NCBI GenBank assembly: GCA_030147505.1 | Contig: JASBVG010000032.1 | Coordinates: forward strand, 1-38,242 | DNA from: Tardiphaga sp. | Lineage (GTDB): Bacteria > Pseudomonadota > Alphaproteobacteria > Rhizobiales > Xanthobacteraceae | Length of the DNA: 38,242 nucleotides | Direction: 5' to 3' | Shown here: one piece after another, positions 1-8,036 of the stretch | How the letters are laid out: every line of letters begins with the position of its first letter | Numbering within the stretch: position 1 is the stretch's first letter | Notes under the pieces: model-generated | Database searches by the model: none | Seen by the model: only the letters and a program-made list of their open reading frames with translations | Told to the model about the DNA's origin: nothing | Position numbers and translations under genes: made by a program

Positions 1-54
1 GCCTTCATACAGAACCTTGGCCTTGCCTTCATAAATGCGACGTCGACGGCTCAT
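1..54 (-). CDS. purC: Phosphoribosylaminoimidazole-succinocarboxamide synthase (SAICAR synthetase), N-terminal fragment
   Basis: Only the first 18 codons lie in the window; the gene runs off the left edge. Read on the minus strand from the ATG at 54, the peptide begins MSRRRRIYEGKAKVLYEG, the start expected of alphaproteobacterial PurC, whose N-terminal beta strand carries the IYEGKAK(V/I)LYEG motif near the ATP-binding site. PurC is cytosolic and joins aspartate to CAIR in purine synthesis. The gene is divergent from a DUF1476 gene, a neighbourhood I recall as common in Rhizobiales. The identification rests on one short but distinctive motif. Confidence 0.85.
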   Translation of the reverse strand, partial: MSRRRRIYEGKAKVLYEG

Positions 55-418
55 GGGGATGTACCGTGTGTTGTTGAAATCCATGGATTTGGTTGCTCCG
101 GAGTAACGGGATTGACCCACGACGGAGCTGCCGTGAAGGCCAGGAAGCGATCTGTGAACCAGCTTGTACGCAGATTCTGAAGACAGAACCGTGTCCAGGA
201 AACAGAACGAGAACCGAGCCTTGCGGCAACCTAACCGATCCCCCCCGCCGACACAATCGATCCGGCCGGTTTGGAGCGGGTTTTACCCGTTTGCACGAAT
301 GTCATGTTCCCGCAATGACCTGCGACCTTGCGGACGATTGTACGCCCGGCTACGGGCATTTAGTTAAGCCGCCAGCCGGCCATTACAACGCCGGCCCGCC
401 AACCCAGGGAACCCTACG
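55..418. other. Divergent intergenic region between purC and the DUF1476 gene
   Basis: These 364 bases separate two divergent genes and should hold both promoters. I see no convincing gene: the open frames crossing it are proline/arginine-rich translations without recognisable motifs. No riboswitch or strong inverted repeat was recognised. A purine-rich AGGGA stretch just before 419 can serve as ribosome-binding site for the DUF1476 gene. Confidence 0.5.
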
Positions 419-742
419 ATGTCATCAATGGACAAGCGCGGACAGGATTTTGAACGCAGATTCGCGCTCGACGAGGAGCAGAAGTTCAAGGCGATGAACC
501 GCCGCAACAAGCTGCTCGGCCTGTGGGCCGCGGAGAAGATGGGCCAGACCGGCGATGCCGCCGCCGCCTATGCCAAGGAAGTGGTCGCCGCGGACTTCGA
601 GGAAGCCGGCGATGACGACGTCCTGCGCAAGGTGCTGGCCGACCTCACCGCCAAGGGCGTTTCGGTCACCGAAGCCGAACTGCGCACCAAGATGGAGGCC
701 CTGATCGCCGAAGCCGTCGCCCAGGTGAAGGCCGGCATCTGA
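419..742 (+). CDS. DUF1476 family protein, F1-ATPase inhibitor subunit zeta
   Basis: This 107-residue, highly charged, helical protein matches the alphaproteobacterial DUF1476 family. Its Paracoccus member is the zeta subunit that inhibits ATP hydrolysis by the F1FO-ATP synthase. Family hallmarks visible here are the N-terminal DKRGQDFERRFALDEE segment followed by a basic MNRRNKLLGLWAAEKMG stretch, and a helical bundle ending in AEAVAQVKAGI. The length is normal for the family. The first ATG (419) is preferred over the ATG at 428 because family members carry three or four residues before the DKR motif and because AGGGA lies a suitable distance upstream. It is transcribed away from purC. The family call is firm; inhibitory function in this organism is inferred from the Paracoccus work. 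Confidence 0.93.
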   Translation: MSSMDKRGQDFERRFALDEEQKFKAMNRRNKLLGLWAAEKMGQTGDAAAAYAKEVVAADFEEAGDDDVLRKVLADLTAKGVSVTEAELRTKMEALIAEAVAQVKAGI

Positions 743-982
743 GCCGAGAATCGCAAGGACAACCGCGCAGCGCAGTCCACAGCGTGGACGCGCGCTGCGC
801 GAATCTCGAAGCTCTCGACCGAAGCTGGTTGCATAAACCCTCGGCACGGCCCGCACATGTTGGCAGCTAAAAGGTGCCTTGGTGTGCAATTAGAGCAATT
901 CAATCTTAACCGTTGTTCTGCTCCGCATATCGGCCTGCTACAGCGCCACTTTCTCACCTTAATTGAAAAGTGGCGGGGCGAC

Positions 983-3310
983 GTGACGACCAGCATTTCT
1001 CGTGGCTCGAACAAGGGCCGATCCACCACATTCACCACGCGTCAAGCACGCTGGCTGGTCGGCGCTGCATTTGTGCTCAGCGACCTGTTGGCTTGCGCCT
1101 CGTTCGCCCAGGCGCAGACCTCGCTCCCCGCCGTCACGGTGGAATCGTCCACACAGACCCGTCGCCCGGCCCGCGCCAGCGCCAATACGAGCGGCGCCCG
1201 CCCGGTCGCCGCCCGCCGTAACACCACGCCGCCGCCTGCTCCGCCCACCGCCACCGAGCGGGCCATTGCCGCCGCGGCCGTGCGCTACGAGCAAGTGCTC
1301 GGCTATCGCGCGATGCCTAGCGCCACCACGCTGCGCTCCGGCCAGCCACCGCTCAACTCGTCGCAGACGGTCAATGTCGTTCCCGAGCAGGTGCTGAGGG
1401 ATCAGCTGCCGCGCAATCTCGACGATGCCCTCTCGAATATCAGCGGCATCACCCAGACCAACACCCTCGCCGGCACGCAGGACGCCGTGATGCGCCGCGG
1501 CTTCGGCGACAACCGCGACGGCTCCGTGATGCGCAACGGCCTGCCGCTGGTGCAGGGTCGCAGCCTCAATCCTGCGGTCGAGAGCGTCGAAGTGCTCAAG
1601 GGCCCGGCCTCCCTGCTCTATGGCATCATCGATCCCGGCGGCATCGTCAACACGATCAGCAAGCGTCCCGATCTCTACCAGCATGGTTCGGTCACGCTGC
1701 TCGGCTCGACCTTTGGCAATGGCAAGAACGGCATCGATGGCATCGTCGATGTCACCGGCCCGATCGGTAAGGACGGCCTCGCCTATCGCTTCATCGCCTA
1801 TGGCACCAACGAAGACTACTGGCGCAATTTCGGCACCCGCAAGGAAACGCTGATCGCGCCGTCGCTGTCCTGGTATGGCGACGACACCACGGTGCATCTG
1901 AACTACGAGTATCGCGATTTCAACTATCCGTTCGATCGTGGCACCTCGTTCATCGCCGGTACTTCGACCCCGCTGCAGATTCCGCGCGAGCGCCGGCTGG
2001 ACGAGTCTTTCAACAACATGTGGGGCAAGTCACACCTGATCCAGGCGTCGGTGGATCACCGCATCAACGAGAACTGGAAGCTCTACGCGGCCTACAGCTA
2101 CAACACTGAAATGTTCGATGCGAACCAGCTGCGCATCACGAGTTTCAACACCACCACGGGCGCGGTGGCCCGCCAGAATGACGGCACCAAGGGCTCGCTC
2201 AGCAATGCCAGCGCCGGCGTCGCCTATCTGCGCGGCGACGTCTGGCTCGGCGGCTTCCGCAACGAAGTCGTCTTCGGTGGCGACGCACAGTACCGCAGCA
2301 TCTACCGCGAATACCTGATCCGCGGCGGCGCGGTGACTGGCTTCAACATGTACAATCCGGTCTACGACCGCGTACAACCCGGCACCATCGTCGGCCTGCC
2401 CGACAGCGCCCAGACCGACCTGCTGGGCACGCGCGGCCTGTTCTTCCAGGACACGTTCTATCTGACCAACCAGCTGTTGCTGGTCGGGGGCGTGCGCTGG
2501 ATGGAATATGAACAGTTCGCCGGCCGCGGCCTGAACCCGTTCGTAACCAACACCAATCTCGCCGGCGACAAGGCGTTGCCGCTCGGCGGCGTGATCTACA
2601 AGATCACCGACGAGGTTTCCTGGTATCTCAGCTACACGGAATCCCTGAAGCCGACCTCGAGCATTGCGCCCTTCAGCACCGGCTTTACTATCGGCTCCAG
2701 CCTCGCACCGGAGGAAGGCGTGCAGTGGGAGACGGGCATCAAGTTCGACATCAACAAGCGGCTGTCGGGCAACCTCGCCTTCTATGACATCGACAAGAAA
2801 AATGTGCTCGTACTGATCCCCATCGGCGGCGGCATGTCGGAAGCGCGTACCGCAGGCAAAGTGCGTTCACGTGGCATCGAAATCGACGTCACCGGCCGCC
2901 TCACCGACAATGTCAGCATGATCGGCAGCTACGCCTATACCGATGCCCGCGTGACCGACGATCCGACCCTGATCGGCAAGTCACTGCAGAATGTCGCGCT
3001 CAACACCGCTTCGCTGTTCATGGTCTATGACTTCGGCACCATGTTGCCGGGTCGCTTGCGTCTCGGCGGCGGCGCGCGCTATGTCGGCGACCGCGCGGGC
3101 GATGGAACCAACAGCTTCTTCCTGCCGTCCTATGTGGTGGCCGATGCATTTGCCAGCTATGAAGTGAAGCAGATGGGCCTTCCGGTGATCTACCAGTTCA
3201 ACGTGAAGAACATGTTCGACAACACCTATTATCCGTCGGCGGTGAACAACCTGAACGTGGCGATCGGCGACGCCCGCCGCTTCTCGCTGGAGGCGACGGT
3301 CAAGTTCTAG
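983..3310 (+). CDS. TonB-dependent siderophore receptor
   Basis: This is an outer-membrane ferric-siderophore receptor of about 775 residues. From the GTG at 983 the protein has a basic, hydrophobic signal peptide ending in SFAQAQ, then LPAVTVESS, which resembles a TonB box. A Pro/Arg-rich spacer follows, then a plug domain (LPRNLDDALSNISGI, VEVLKGPASLLYG, GGIVNTISKRP), a 22-strand-type barrel with many aromatic alternating segments, and a terminal Phe as expected for Bam-dependent insertion. An open frame extends back to an ATG at 857, but that adds 42 residues ahead of the signal peptide, so GTG 983 is chosen. A periplasmic iron-binding protein gene follows. The specific siderophore cannot be told from sequence. 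Confidence 0.93.
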   Translation: MTTSISRGSNKGRSTTFTTRQARWLVGAAFVLSDLLACASFAQAQTSLPAVTVESSTQTRRPARASANTSGARPVAARRNTTPPPAPPTATERAIAAAAVRYEQVLGYRAMPSATTLRSGQPPLNSSQTVNVVPEQVLRDQLPRNLDDALSNISGITQTNTLAGTQDAVMRRGFGDNRDGSVMRNGLPLVQGRSLNPAVESVEVLKGPASLLYGIIDPGGIVNTISKRPDLYQHGSVTLLGSTFGNGKNGIDGIVDVTGPIGKDGLAYRFIAYGTNEDYWRNFGTRKETLIAPSLSWYGDDTTVHLNYEYRDFNYPFDRGTSFIAGTSTPLQIPRERRLDESFNNMWGKSHLIQASVDHRINENWKLYAAYSYNTEMFDANQLRITSFNTTTGAVARQNDGTKGSLSNASAGVAYLRGDVWLGGFRNEVVFGGDAQYRSIYREYLIRGGAVTGFNMYNPVYDRVQPGTIVGLPDSAQTDLLGTRGLFFQDTFYLTNQLLLVGGVRWMEYEQFAGRGLNPFVTNTNLAGDKALPLGGVIYKITDEVSWYLSYTESLKPTSSIAPFSTGFTIGSSLAPEEGVQWETGIKFDINKRLSGNLAFYDIDKKNVLVLIPIGGGMSEARTAGKVRSRGIEIDVTGRLTDNVSMIGSYAYTDARVTDDPTLIGKSLQNVALNTASLFMVYDFGTMLPGRLRLGGGARYVGDRAGDGTNSFFLPSYVVADAFASYEVKQMGLPVIYQFNVKNMFDNTYYPSAVNNLNVAIGDARRFSLEATVKF

Positions 3311-3358
3311 AGGATGATCCCCGAAAAGTGGCTTCCGGTTTTCGGCCAGAATCATCCT
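3311..3358. repeat. Nested palindromic intergenic repeat (possible terminator) after the TonB receptor
   Basis: Outer arms AGGATGAT (3311-3318) and ATCATCCT (3351-3358) enclose inner arms CCGAAAA (3321-3327) and TTTTCGG (3339-3345). This layout, with CCGAAAAGTGG and CCGGTTTTCGG, is a repeat I recall as frequent between genes in Bradyrhizobium and relatives. It begins immediately after the receptor stop codon and could end its transcript, though no T-run follows. Confidence 0.75.
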
Positions 3359-3377
3359 CAACCAAATAAAAGCCGCT

Positions 3378-3409
3378 AGTTTCTGATTCATCGGGATGAA
3401 TCAGAAACT
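3378..3409 (+). promoter_or_regulatory. Perfect 14-bp hairpin directly upstream of the iron-binding protein ribosome-binding site
   Basis: AGTTTCTGATTCAT (3378-3391) pairs perfectly with ATGAATCAGAAACT (3396-3409) around a CGGG tetraloop. The Shine-Dalgarno GAGGAG starts at 3410, so the stem ends at the ribosome-binding site of the gene starting at 3422. It could be a translational control or mRNA-stability element, or simply a repeat-family member; the structure is seen, the role is inferred. Confidence 0.65.
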
Positions 3410-3421
3410 GAGGAGCAGGCG

Positions 3422-4447
3422 ATGCGAGCAAGAAACCGGAACCCGATCTCCCAATTCCTGCTCGCATTCGTTTTGATCGGCTCCCCGGCGGTCTCCGCCG
3501 AGGAGCTCAATCTCTACACGACGCGCGAAGCCGCATTGGTGAAGCCGGTCACCGATGCCTTCACCAAAGCGACCGGGATTGCGGTCAACACCACCTTCAT
3601 CGAAGACAATCTCAGCAAGCGCGTGACCGGCGAAGGCAACGCCTCGCCGGCCGACGTGCTGCTCACCATCGGCCTCGACAAGACCTCACAATTCGCGACC
3701 CTCGGCCTCACCCAGCCGATCAAGTCAGCGGCGCTCGAAAAAGCCATCCCATTCGAGCTGCGCGACCGCGGCAACACGTGGTTCGGCATCGCCACGCGCC
3801 CGCGCGTGGTCGTGGCGCGCAATGAAAGCGCGCTATCCTCGATCACCTATGAGGATCTGGCCAAGCCCGAATGGCGCGGCAAGCTCTGCATGCGCACGGT
3901 CTTGCATCAGAACAATGTCGCACTCGTCGCCGCATTCCTGCTGCACAACGGCGCGCCGGCCACGGAGACGTGGCTCAAGGGACTGAGGACCAATCTCGCC
4001 GGGCTCCCCGAAGGCAAGGACAACGACGTCATCCGCCGGATCGCGCAGGGCCGCTGCGAGATCGGCATCGCCAACACCGTAGCGCTGGCGCAACTCCGCG
4101 ACGGCCGCGAGGGTGCCGACTGGAAGGCCGATGCGGACAGGGTGAAGGCCGTGCCGACCACCTTCCGCAATCGCGGCACGCATATGAACGTGACGGCGGT
4201 GGGAATCGCGAAATACGCACCGCACAAGGCGGCTGCGCTGAAGTTCGTCGAATTCCTCGTCACCGACGAGGCGCAAAAGCTCTTCGCGGCAGCGGAGCTG
4301 GAATATCCCGTGACGAAAGCCGGCGAGCGCGCCGCCATCGTCAGCGGCCTCGGCACCTTCCCCATCGACGACCGCCCGATCGATCAGATCGCCACCACGC
4401 AAAAGGCGGCGGTGGATCTGATCAGGAAGACGGGGTTTGCGAAGTAG
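3422..4447 (+). CDS. Periplasmic iron(III) ABC transporter substrate-binding protein (FbpA/FutA type)
   Basis: This 341-residue protein has a signal peptide cleaved near VSA-EE (residue 26) and starts its mature part with ELNLYTTREAALVKPVTDAF. That is the usual opening of the FbpA/FutA iron-binding branch of class II periplasmic binding proteins. Other family features include GITPDVL-like ADVLLTIGLDKTSQF, WFGIATRPRVVVARN, YEDLAKPEWRGKLC and a C-terminal KFVEFLVTDEAQKLFA. It would carry Fe(III), possibly as a complex, across the periplasm to an inner-membrane permease. No permease or ATPase gene follows, so its partners must be elsewhere. A strong GAGGAG precedes the ATG. Together with the upstream TonB receptor it forms an iron-uptake pair. 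Confidence 0.88.
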   Translation: MRARNRNPISQFLLAFVLIGSPAVSAEELNLYTTREAALVKPVTDAFTKATGIAVNTTFIEDNLSKRVTGEGNASPADVLLTIGLDKTSQFATLGLTQPIKSAALEKAIPFELRDRGNTWFGIATRPRVVVARNESALSSITYEDLAKPEWRGKLCMRTVLHQNNVALVAAFLLHNGAPATETWLKGLRTNLAGLPEGKDNDVIRRIAQGRCEIGIANTVALAQLRDGREGADWKADADRVKAVPTTFRNRGTHMNVTAVGIAKYAPHKAAALKFVEFLVTDEAQKLFAAAELEYPVTKAGERAAIVSGLGTFPIDDRPIDQIATTQKAAVDLIRKTGFAK

Positions 4448-4473
4448 TGCGATAGCCGCGGCATACGCCGGAG

Positions 4474-4625
4474 ACTCCCTCCCCCTTGTGGGGAGGGCTG
4501 GGGTGGGGGTCCCCACGTGACATCAGAGCGTGTGGCAAGAGCCCCACCCGTCACGTTGCTCGCTGAACGCTCGCAACGTGCCACCCTCCCCGCGTCGCGT
4601 GGCTACACCACGCTAGGGGGAGGGA
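4474..4625. repeat. GC-rich long palindromic intergenic repeat, copy A
   Basis: The outer arms TCCCTCCCCC (4476-4485) and GGGGGAGGGA (4616-4625) are perfectly complementary. Inside are GGGGAGGG and GGGGTGGGGG facing CCCCACCC and CCACCCTCCCC, so most of the 150 bases can fold back on itself. A second member of the family lies at 10291-10420. It fills the gap between two convergent genes and may end transcription from both. Confidence 0.8.
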
Positions 4626-4638
4626 AAAGAAACGTGCC

Positions 4639-5034
4639 TCACTCTTTTTTCAGCTTGATGCTGAAGGTAAGCGTGCCGTTGACCGTGTAACCTTCCGGCT
4701 GGCTCGATTGATAGCGTGGGGTCGCATTGAGATTGTTGTTCACCTGCTCCAGCACACATTCCTGCGCCAAAGCCTCGCGAAGGATATCGCATTCACGCGC
4801 CGCCGTGCTGTAGACAATGCGACGTGCGCGATCGCGGAGCTTTTCAGCCTCTTCGCCATCACCCGTGGGGCCGGGTACGAAGATGCTGAGATTTGTCGTG
4901 ACGCGCGTATAACCCTCAGGCACGCCGTTCGGACCGAGAATACGGCGGCCCTGCATCTGCGCATGCACTGCAGTCGCCGCGGAAACGGTCAACAGCACTG
5001 CTGCGGTCGCCGTGAGATAGAACTTCGATGGCAT
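4639..5034 (-). CDS. Small secreted protein of unknown function (possibly UrcA-like)
   Basis: A 131-residue protein with a clear signal peptide (MPSKFYLTATAAVLLTVSA, cleavage near AVHA-Q at residue 25). The mature part contains RVTTNLSIFVPGP, a charged helix (EEAEKLRDRARRIVYSTAA), two cysteines at about 82 and 93 that could form a disulfide, and a beta-rich C-terminus (YTVNGTLTFSIKLKKE). The overall plan (short, periplasmic, central helix with a Cys pair) recalls UrcA-family proteins but the typical motif is not clearly present, so I do not name a function. It is a single-gene unit convergent with the iron-binding protein gene. Confidence 0.75.
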   Translation of the reverse strand: MPSKFYLTATAAVLLTVSAATAVHAQMQGRRILGPNGVPEGYTRVTTNLSIFVPGPTGDGEEAEKLRDRARRIVYSTAARECDILREALAQECVLEQVNNNLNATPRYQSSQPEGYTVNGTLTFSIKLKKE

Positions 5035-5144
5035 CTGGCGTTTCTCCCTGCGAGAATCGCATCATACCCACCTGAGATTGCATTCATATAAATGGACGCG
5101 CCGGAATCCATCCGGCGCGTTCATTCCAGGTTAACCGCGACGGC

Positions 5145-6164
5145 TCACCGCCAGCCCATCCCCGGCGCCACATGCTTGAGGATCGCCTCGATCACATGGG
5201 CGTTGTAGTCGACGCCGAGCTGGTTCGGCACCGTCAGCAGCAGCGTGTCCGCCTCGGCGATTGCCTCGTCGCCCTTGAGCTGATCGATGAGCCGATCCGG
5301 CTCCGCCGCGAAGCTGCGGCCGAAGATGGCGCGCTCGGTGGCGCTCAGCATGCCCACCTTGTCATCGTCGCCGGAGCGGCCGAAATACATGCGGTCCTGA
5401 TCGTTCACCAGCGCGAAGATGCTGCGGCTCACCGACACGCGCGGCGTGCCCGCATGGCCTGCCGCCTTCCAGGCATCGCGATAGAGCCGGATCTGCTCGG
5501 CCTGCTGCACATGGAACGGCTTGCCGCTCTCGTCGATCTTCAGCGTCGACGACTGCAGGTTCATGCCCATCTTCGCCGCCCATTCCGCCGTCGCATTGGT
5601 GGCGGCACCCCACCAGATGCGCTCGCGCAGCCCCTCGCTATGCGGCTCGAGCCGCAGCAGCCCCGGCGGGTTCGGAAACATCGGCGACGGGTTCGGCTGG
5701 GCAAAGCCCTTGCCCTTCAGCACATCGAGAAACACCTCGGTATGCTTGCGCGCCATGTCGGCGTCGGTCTGGCCTTCCGCCGGCGCGTAGCCGAAATAGC
5801 GATAGCCATCGATCACCTGCTCCGGCGAGCCGCGCGAAATGCCGAGCTGCAGCCGCCCGCCACTGATCAGGTCGGCCGCGCCCGCATCCTCCGCCATATA
5901 AAGCGGGTTCTCGTAGCGCATGTCGATCACGGCGGTGCCGATCTCGATCTTTTTGGTGCGCGCGCCGATGGCCGCCAGCAGCGGAAACGGCGCAGCCAGT
6001 TGGCGCGCGAAATGATGCACGCGGACATAGGCGCCGTCCGCGCCCAGCTCCTCGGCCGCGACGGCGAGATCGATGGATTGCAGCAGCGCGTCCCCGGCCG
6101 AACGCGTCTGCGACGACGCCGACGGCGTCCAGTGGCCGAACGATAGGAAACCGATTTTCTTCAT
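5145..6164 (-). CDS. LLM-class flavin-dependent oxidoreductase (bacterial luciferase-like)
   Basis: A 339-residue cytosolic protein of the luciferase-like monooxygenase superfamily, which uses FMNH2 with oxygen or F420. Visible family features are the N-terminal IGFLSFGHW strand, LAVAAEELGADGAYVRVHHF (the usual residues after strand 2), the EIGTAVIDMRYENPLYMAEDAG segment and GGRLQLGISRGSPEQVIDGY lining the flavin site. The substrate is not predictable. The ATG at 6164 is used because it directly precedes MKKIGFLSF; an in-frame ATG at 6221 adds 19 residues without family similarity. It is transcribed away from nothing obvious and tail-to-head after an AraC-type regulator on the same strand. 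Confidence 0.88.
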   Translation of the reverse strand: MKKIGFLSFGHWTPSASSQTRSAGDALLQSIDLAVAAEELGADGAYVRVHHFARQLAAPFPLLAAIGARTKKIEIGTAVIDMRYENPLYMAEDAGAADLISGGRLQLGISRGSPEQVIDGYRYFGYAPAEGQTDADMARKHTEVFLDVLKGKGFAQPNPSPMFPNPPGLLRLEPHSEGLRERIWWGAATNATAEWAAKMGMNLQSSTLKIDESGKPFHVQQAEQIRLYRDAWKAAGHAGTPRVSVSRSIFALVNDQDRMYFGRSGDDDKVGMLSATERAIFGRSFAAEPDRLIDQLKGDEAIAEADTLLLTVPNQLGVDYNAHVIEAILKHVAPGMGWR

Positions 6165-6287
6165 GGGAGTTACTCGGGGTGGATCTGTTGCGTCTTTATC
6201 TAGGCCGATTTCCCCGATCAAACATAGCGCCGATGGAAACGATGCGTTTCCGCAAGGTGCACACCACGAGATTTCAAAGCGCCCGTC

Positions 6288-7157
6288 TCACACCACTGGC
6301 AGATAGAAATCGATCACCGCGCCTTTCATCGTCGGCGCGAATTCACTGTCATAGCGCTCGAAATCCGGCCCCTCCGCCACTTTCAGCCCGGCGGCCGGCA
6401 CCAGCTCGCCCCAGATCCGCGCCATGGCACTCTTGAGCTGCGGATGCACCGCGCCGCCATTCAGCGTGATGCGAAACACCGCATAACTTCCGCCGGGAAT
6501 CCGCAGCGCGGAAAACCCCGCCGGCAACCCCGCGCCTTCCTCAACGCCGACGCCAGCCAGATAATCGAAATGCCCCTCGGCGCGATCGACATTCCAGACC
6601 ACGCCATAGGTCGTCCATTCCGGCAATTGGCCCGGAAACGGCAGCGCCCCCAGCATCTGCGACCATAGCTGCGGGATCTCCGCCTTGTTGCTGTCATCGA
6701 ACCGCCGCTGCGGCCCGGCGACGGTGAAGGCCTCCAGCACAGCGAGCTCCGGAAATTGTATCACGGTCACATCGGTCTCTGGCATGGTCATGGGATACTG
6801 TCCTTCGATGGGAGTGAGGTTGAAGCCGCGGCGAAACCGCCCAGGCGCGACGCCGAAGGTGCGGGAGAACGCGCGGGTAAAAGCCTCCTGCGAGTCGAAG
6901 CCGCAATCGAGAGCGAGATCGATCAGCCGCGGTGCAGGCTCGGTGGTGAGCCGCTGCGCCGCGCGGACCAGCCGCCGCCCCCGCACATGCGCCATCACGC
7001 CCCGCCCCATGCGGGCGGAAAACAACCGCGAGAAATGATAGGGCGACAGCCCGGCGATCTCGGCGATTATATCGACGCTGAGGGAATCATCGAGGTGCCG
7101 CTCGATCCATTGAACGGTGGCGACGGGATCGAGCGGTTTGGGATGTGGCAGGGTCAT
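6288..7157 (-). CDS. AraC-family transcriptional regulator with GyrI-like effector domain
   Basis: A 289-residue regulator. The N-terminal 105 residues form the AraC double HTH: VQWIERHLDDSLSVDIIAEIAGLSPYHFSRLF, then LIDLALDCGFDSQEAFTRAFSRTFGVAPGRFRR. The C-terminal half (from about residue 125, VTVIQFPELAVLEAF to VIDFYLPVV) is a GyrI/SOUL-type small-molecule-binding domain, the arrangement seen in Rob and SoxS-like sensors with a binding domain. The start at 7157 is preferred to an ATG at 7244, whose extra 29 residues are low-complexity. It is divergent from a glutathione S-transferase gene, which suggests it controls that gene and itself in response to a toxic or redox-active compound. Confidence 0.9.
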   Translation of the reverse strand: MTLPHPKPLDPVATVQWIERHLDDSLSVDIIAEIAGLSPYHFSRLFSARMGRGVMAHVRGRRLVRAAQRLTTEPAPRLIDLALDCGFDSQEAFTRAFSRTFGVAPGRFRRGFNLTPIEGQYPMTMPETDVTVIQFPELAVLEAFTVAGPQRRFDDSNKAEIPQLWSQMLGALPFPGQLPEWTTYGVVWNVDRAEGHFDYLAGVGVEEGAGLPAGFSALRIPGGSYAVFRITLNGGAVHPQLKSAMARIWGELVPAAGLKVAEGPDFERYDSEFAPTMKGAVIDFYLPVV

Positions 7158-7318
7158 GCCAGTTGTATGGCATGACGGGCGGGAGGCGTCTTGACCGGTC
7201 TTGCTGTCCGGCGAACGCTGCTCGCAGGCGACGCCCAAAATCACTCGACTTTAGATCACATTCCCGCAATGATCGCCCAAGACGAGAACGCTTGTCATTG
7301 ACGGCACGGGAGGCACCC

Positions 7319-7942
7319 ATGATCACCGTCTATGGTCGTCCGCCGACGCGCGCGCTTCGTGTCATCTGGATGCTGGAGGAAATGGGCCTGCCCTACCATC
7401 TCCAGAATGTCGATTTCGCCCGACGCACCAGTGACGCGGACTTCATGCAGGCCAATCCGATCGGCTCGTTCCCGGCCCTGCGCGACGGCGATGTCACGAT
7501 GACGGAATCCTGCGCCATTCTCGAATATCTGGGCAACCGCTACGGGCCGACCAAGCTCACGCCCACACCGCACGATCCGTCCTATCCGGTCTATCTAAGT
7601 TTTCTGCATCTCGGTGAAGCATCACTGTGCGGCCCGATGAATGTGATCATCGCCACGCGATTCTACGCGCCGGAATCGCAGAAGCAACACTGGGGCCTCG
7701 ACTACGCGATCGACAACTTCCTTCGCAAAGCCGTCGCCCTGAAGCGACGGCTCGGTGAAAGCGCCTATCTCGCCGGACCGGATTTCACCGCCGCCGATAT
7801 CTCCTGCGGCTATGCCATCGGCTTCGCGCGGAGCCTGGGTGTCGGCGACCGCCTCGATCCCATCCTCGTCGACTATCTCGACAGGCTGCTCGATCGCCCG
7901 GCCTACAAACGCGCAGCGGTGGTCGGGCAACCTCGGCCGTAG
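7319..7942 (+). CDS. Glutathione S-transferase family protein
   Basis: A 207-residue cytosolic protein with the two-domain GST fold. The thioredoxin-like N-domain reads ITVYGRPPTRALRVIWMLEE and later IGSFPALRDGDVTMTESCAI, which contains the cis-Pro and the glutathione-binding ES motif (Glu-Ser). The all-helical C-domain contains LAGPDFTAADISCGYAI, the conserved N-capping and Asp motif. Such proteins conjugate glutathione to electrophiles or reduce peroxides; the substrate is unknown. The ATG at 7319 is preceded by GGGAGG, deciding the start over upstream in-frame codons. It diverges from the AraC-type regulator gene, its likely controller. Confidence 0.92.
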   Translation: MITVYGRPPTRALRVIWMLEEMGLPYHLQNVDFARRTSDADFMQANPIGSFPALRDGDVTMTESCAILEYLGNRYGPTKLTPTPHDPSYPVYLSFLHLGEASLCGPMNVIIATRFYAPESQKQHWGLDYAIDNFLRKAVALKRRLGESAYLAGPDFTAADISCGYAIGFARSLGVGDRLDPILVDYLDRLLDRPAYKRAAVVGQPRP

Positions 7943-8026
7943 GGCGGATTAGCCGAAGGCGTAATCCGCCGGCCAGGATCATGATCGAAACGCCGCGGTG
8001 GATTACGCTTCGCTAATCCGCCCTAC
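7939..8026. repeat. Long inverted repeat between GST and cynS
   Basis: GTAGGGCGGATTAG (7939-7952) pairs perfectly with CTAATCCGCCCTAC (8013-8026), and inner GTAATCCGCC faces GGTGGATTAC. The left arm includes the GST stop codon. This is a widespread proteobacterial intergenic repeat type and sits between convergent genes, where it may act as a two-way transcription terminator. Confidence 0.75.
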
Positions 8027-8036
8027 GCTTCCGCCA

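Noticed and set aside
93..497. A plus-strand open frame of 134 codons across the purC/DUF1476 gap
   Set aside because: It overlaps the well-supported DUF1476 gene in another frame and its translation is low-complexity and rich in Arg, Pro and Thr with no motif.
888..910. TTAGA and TCTTAA near each other upstream of the TonB receptor, as a possible Irr or Fur-type operator
   Set aside because: The arms are short and uneven in length, and the match to iron-responsive motifs I know is weak. Not enough to call a site.
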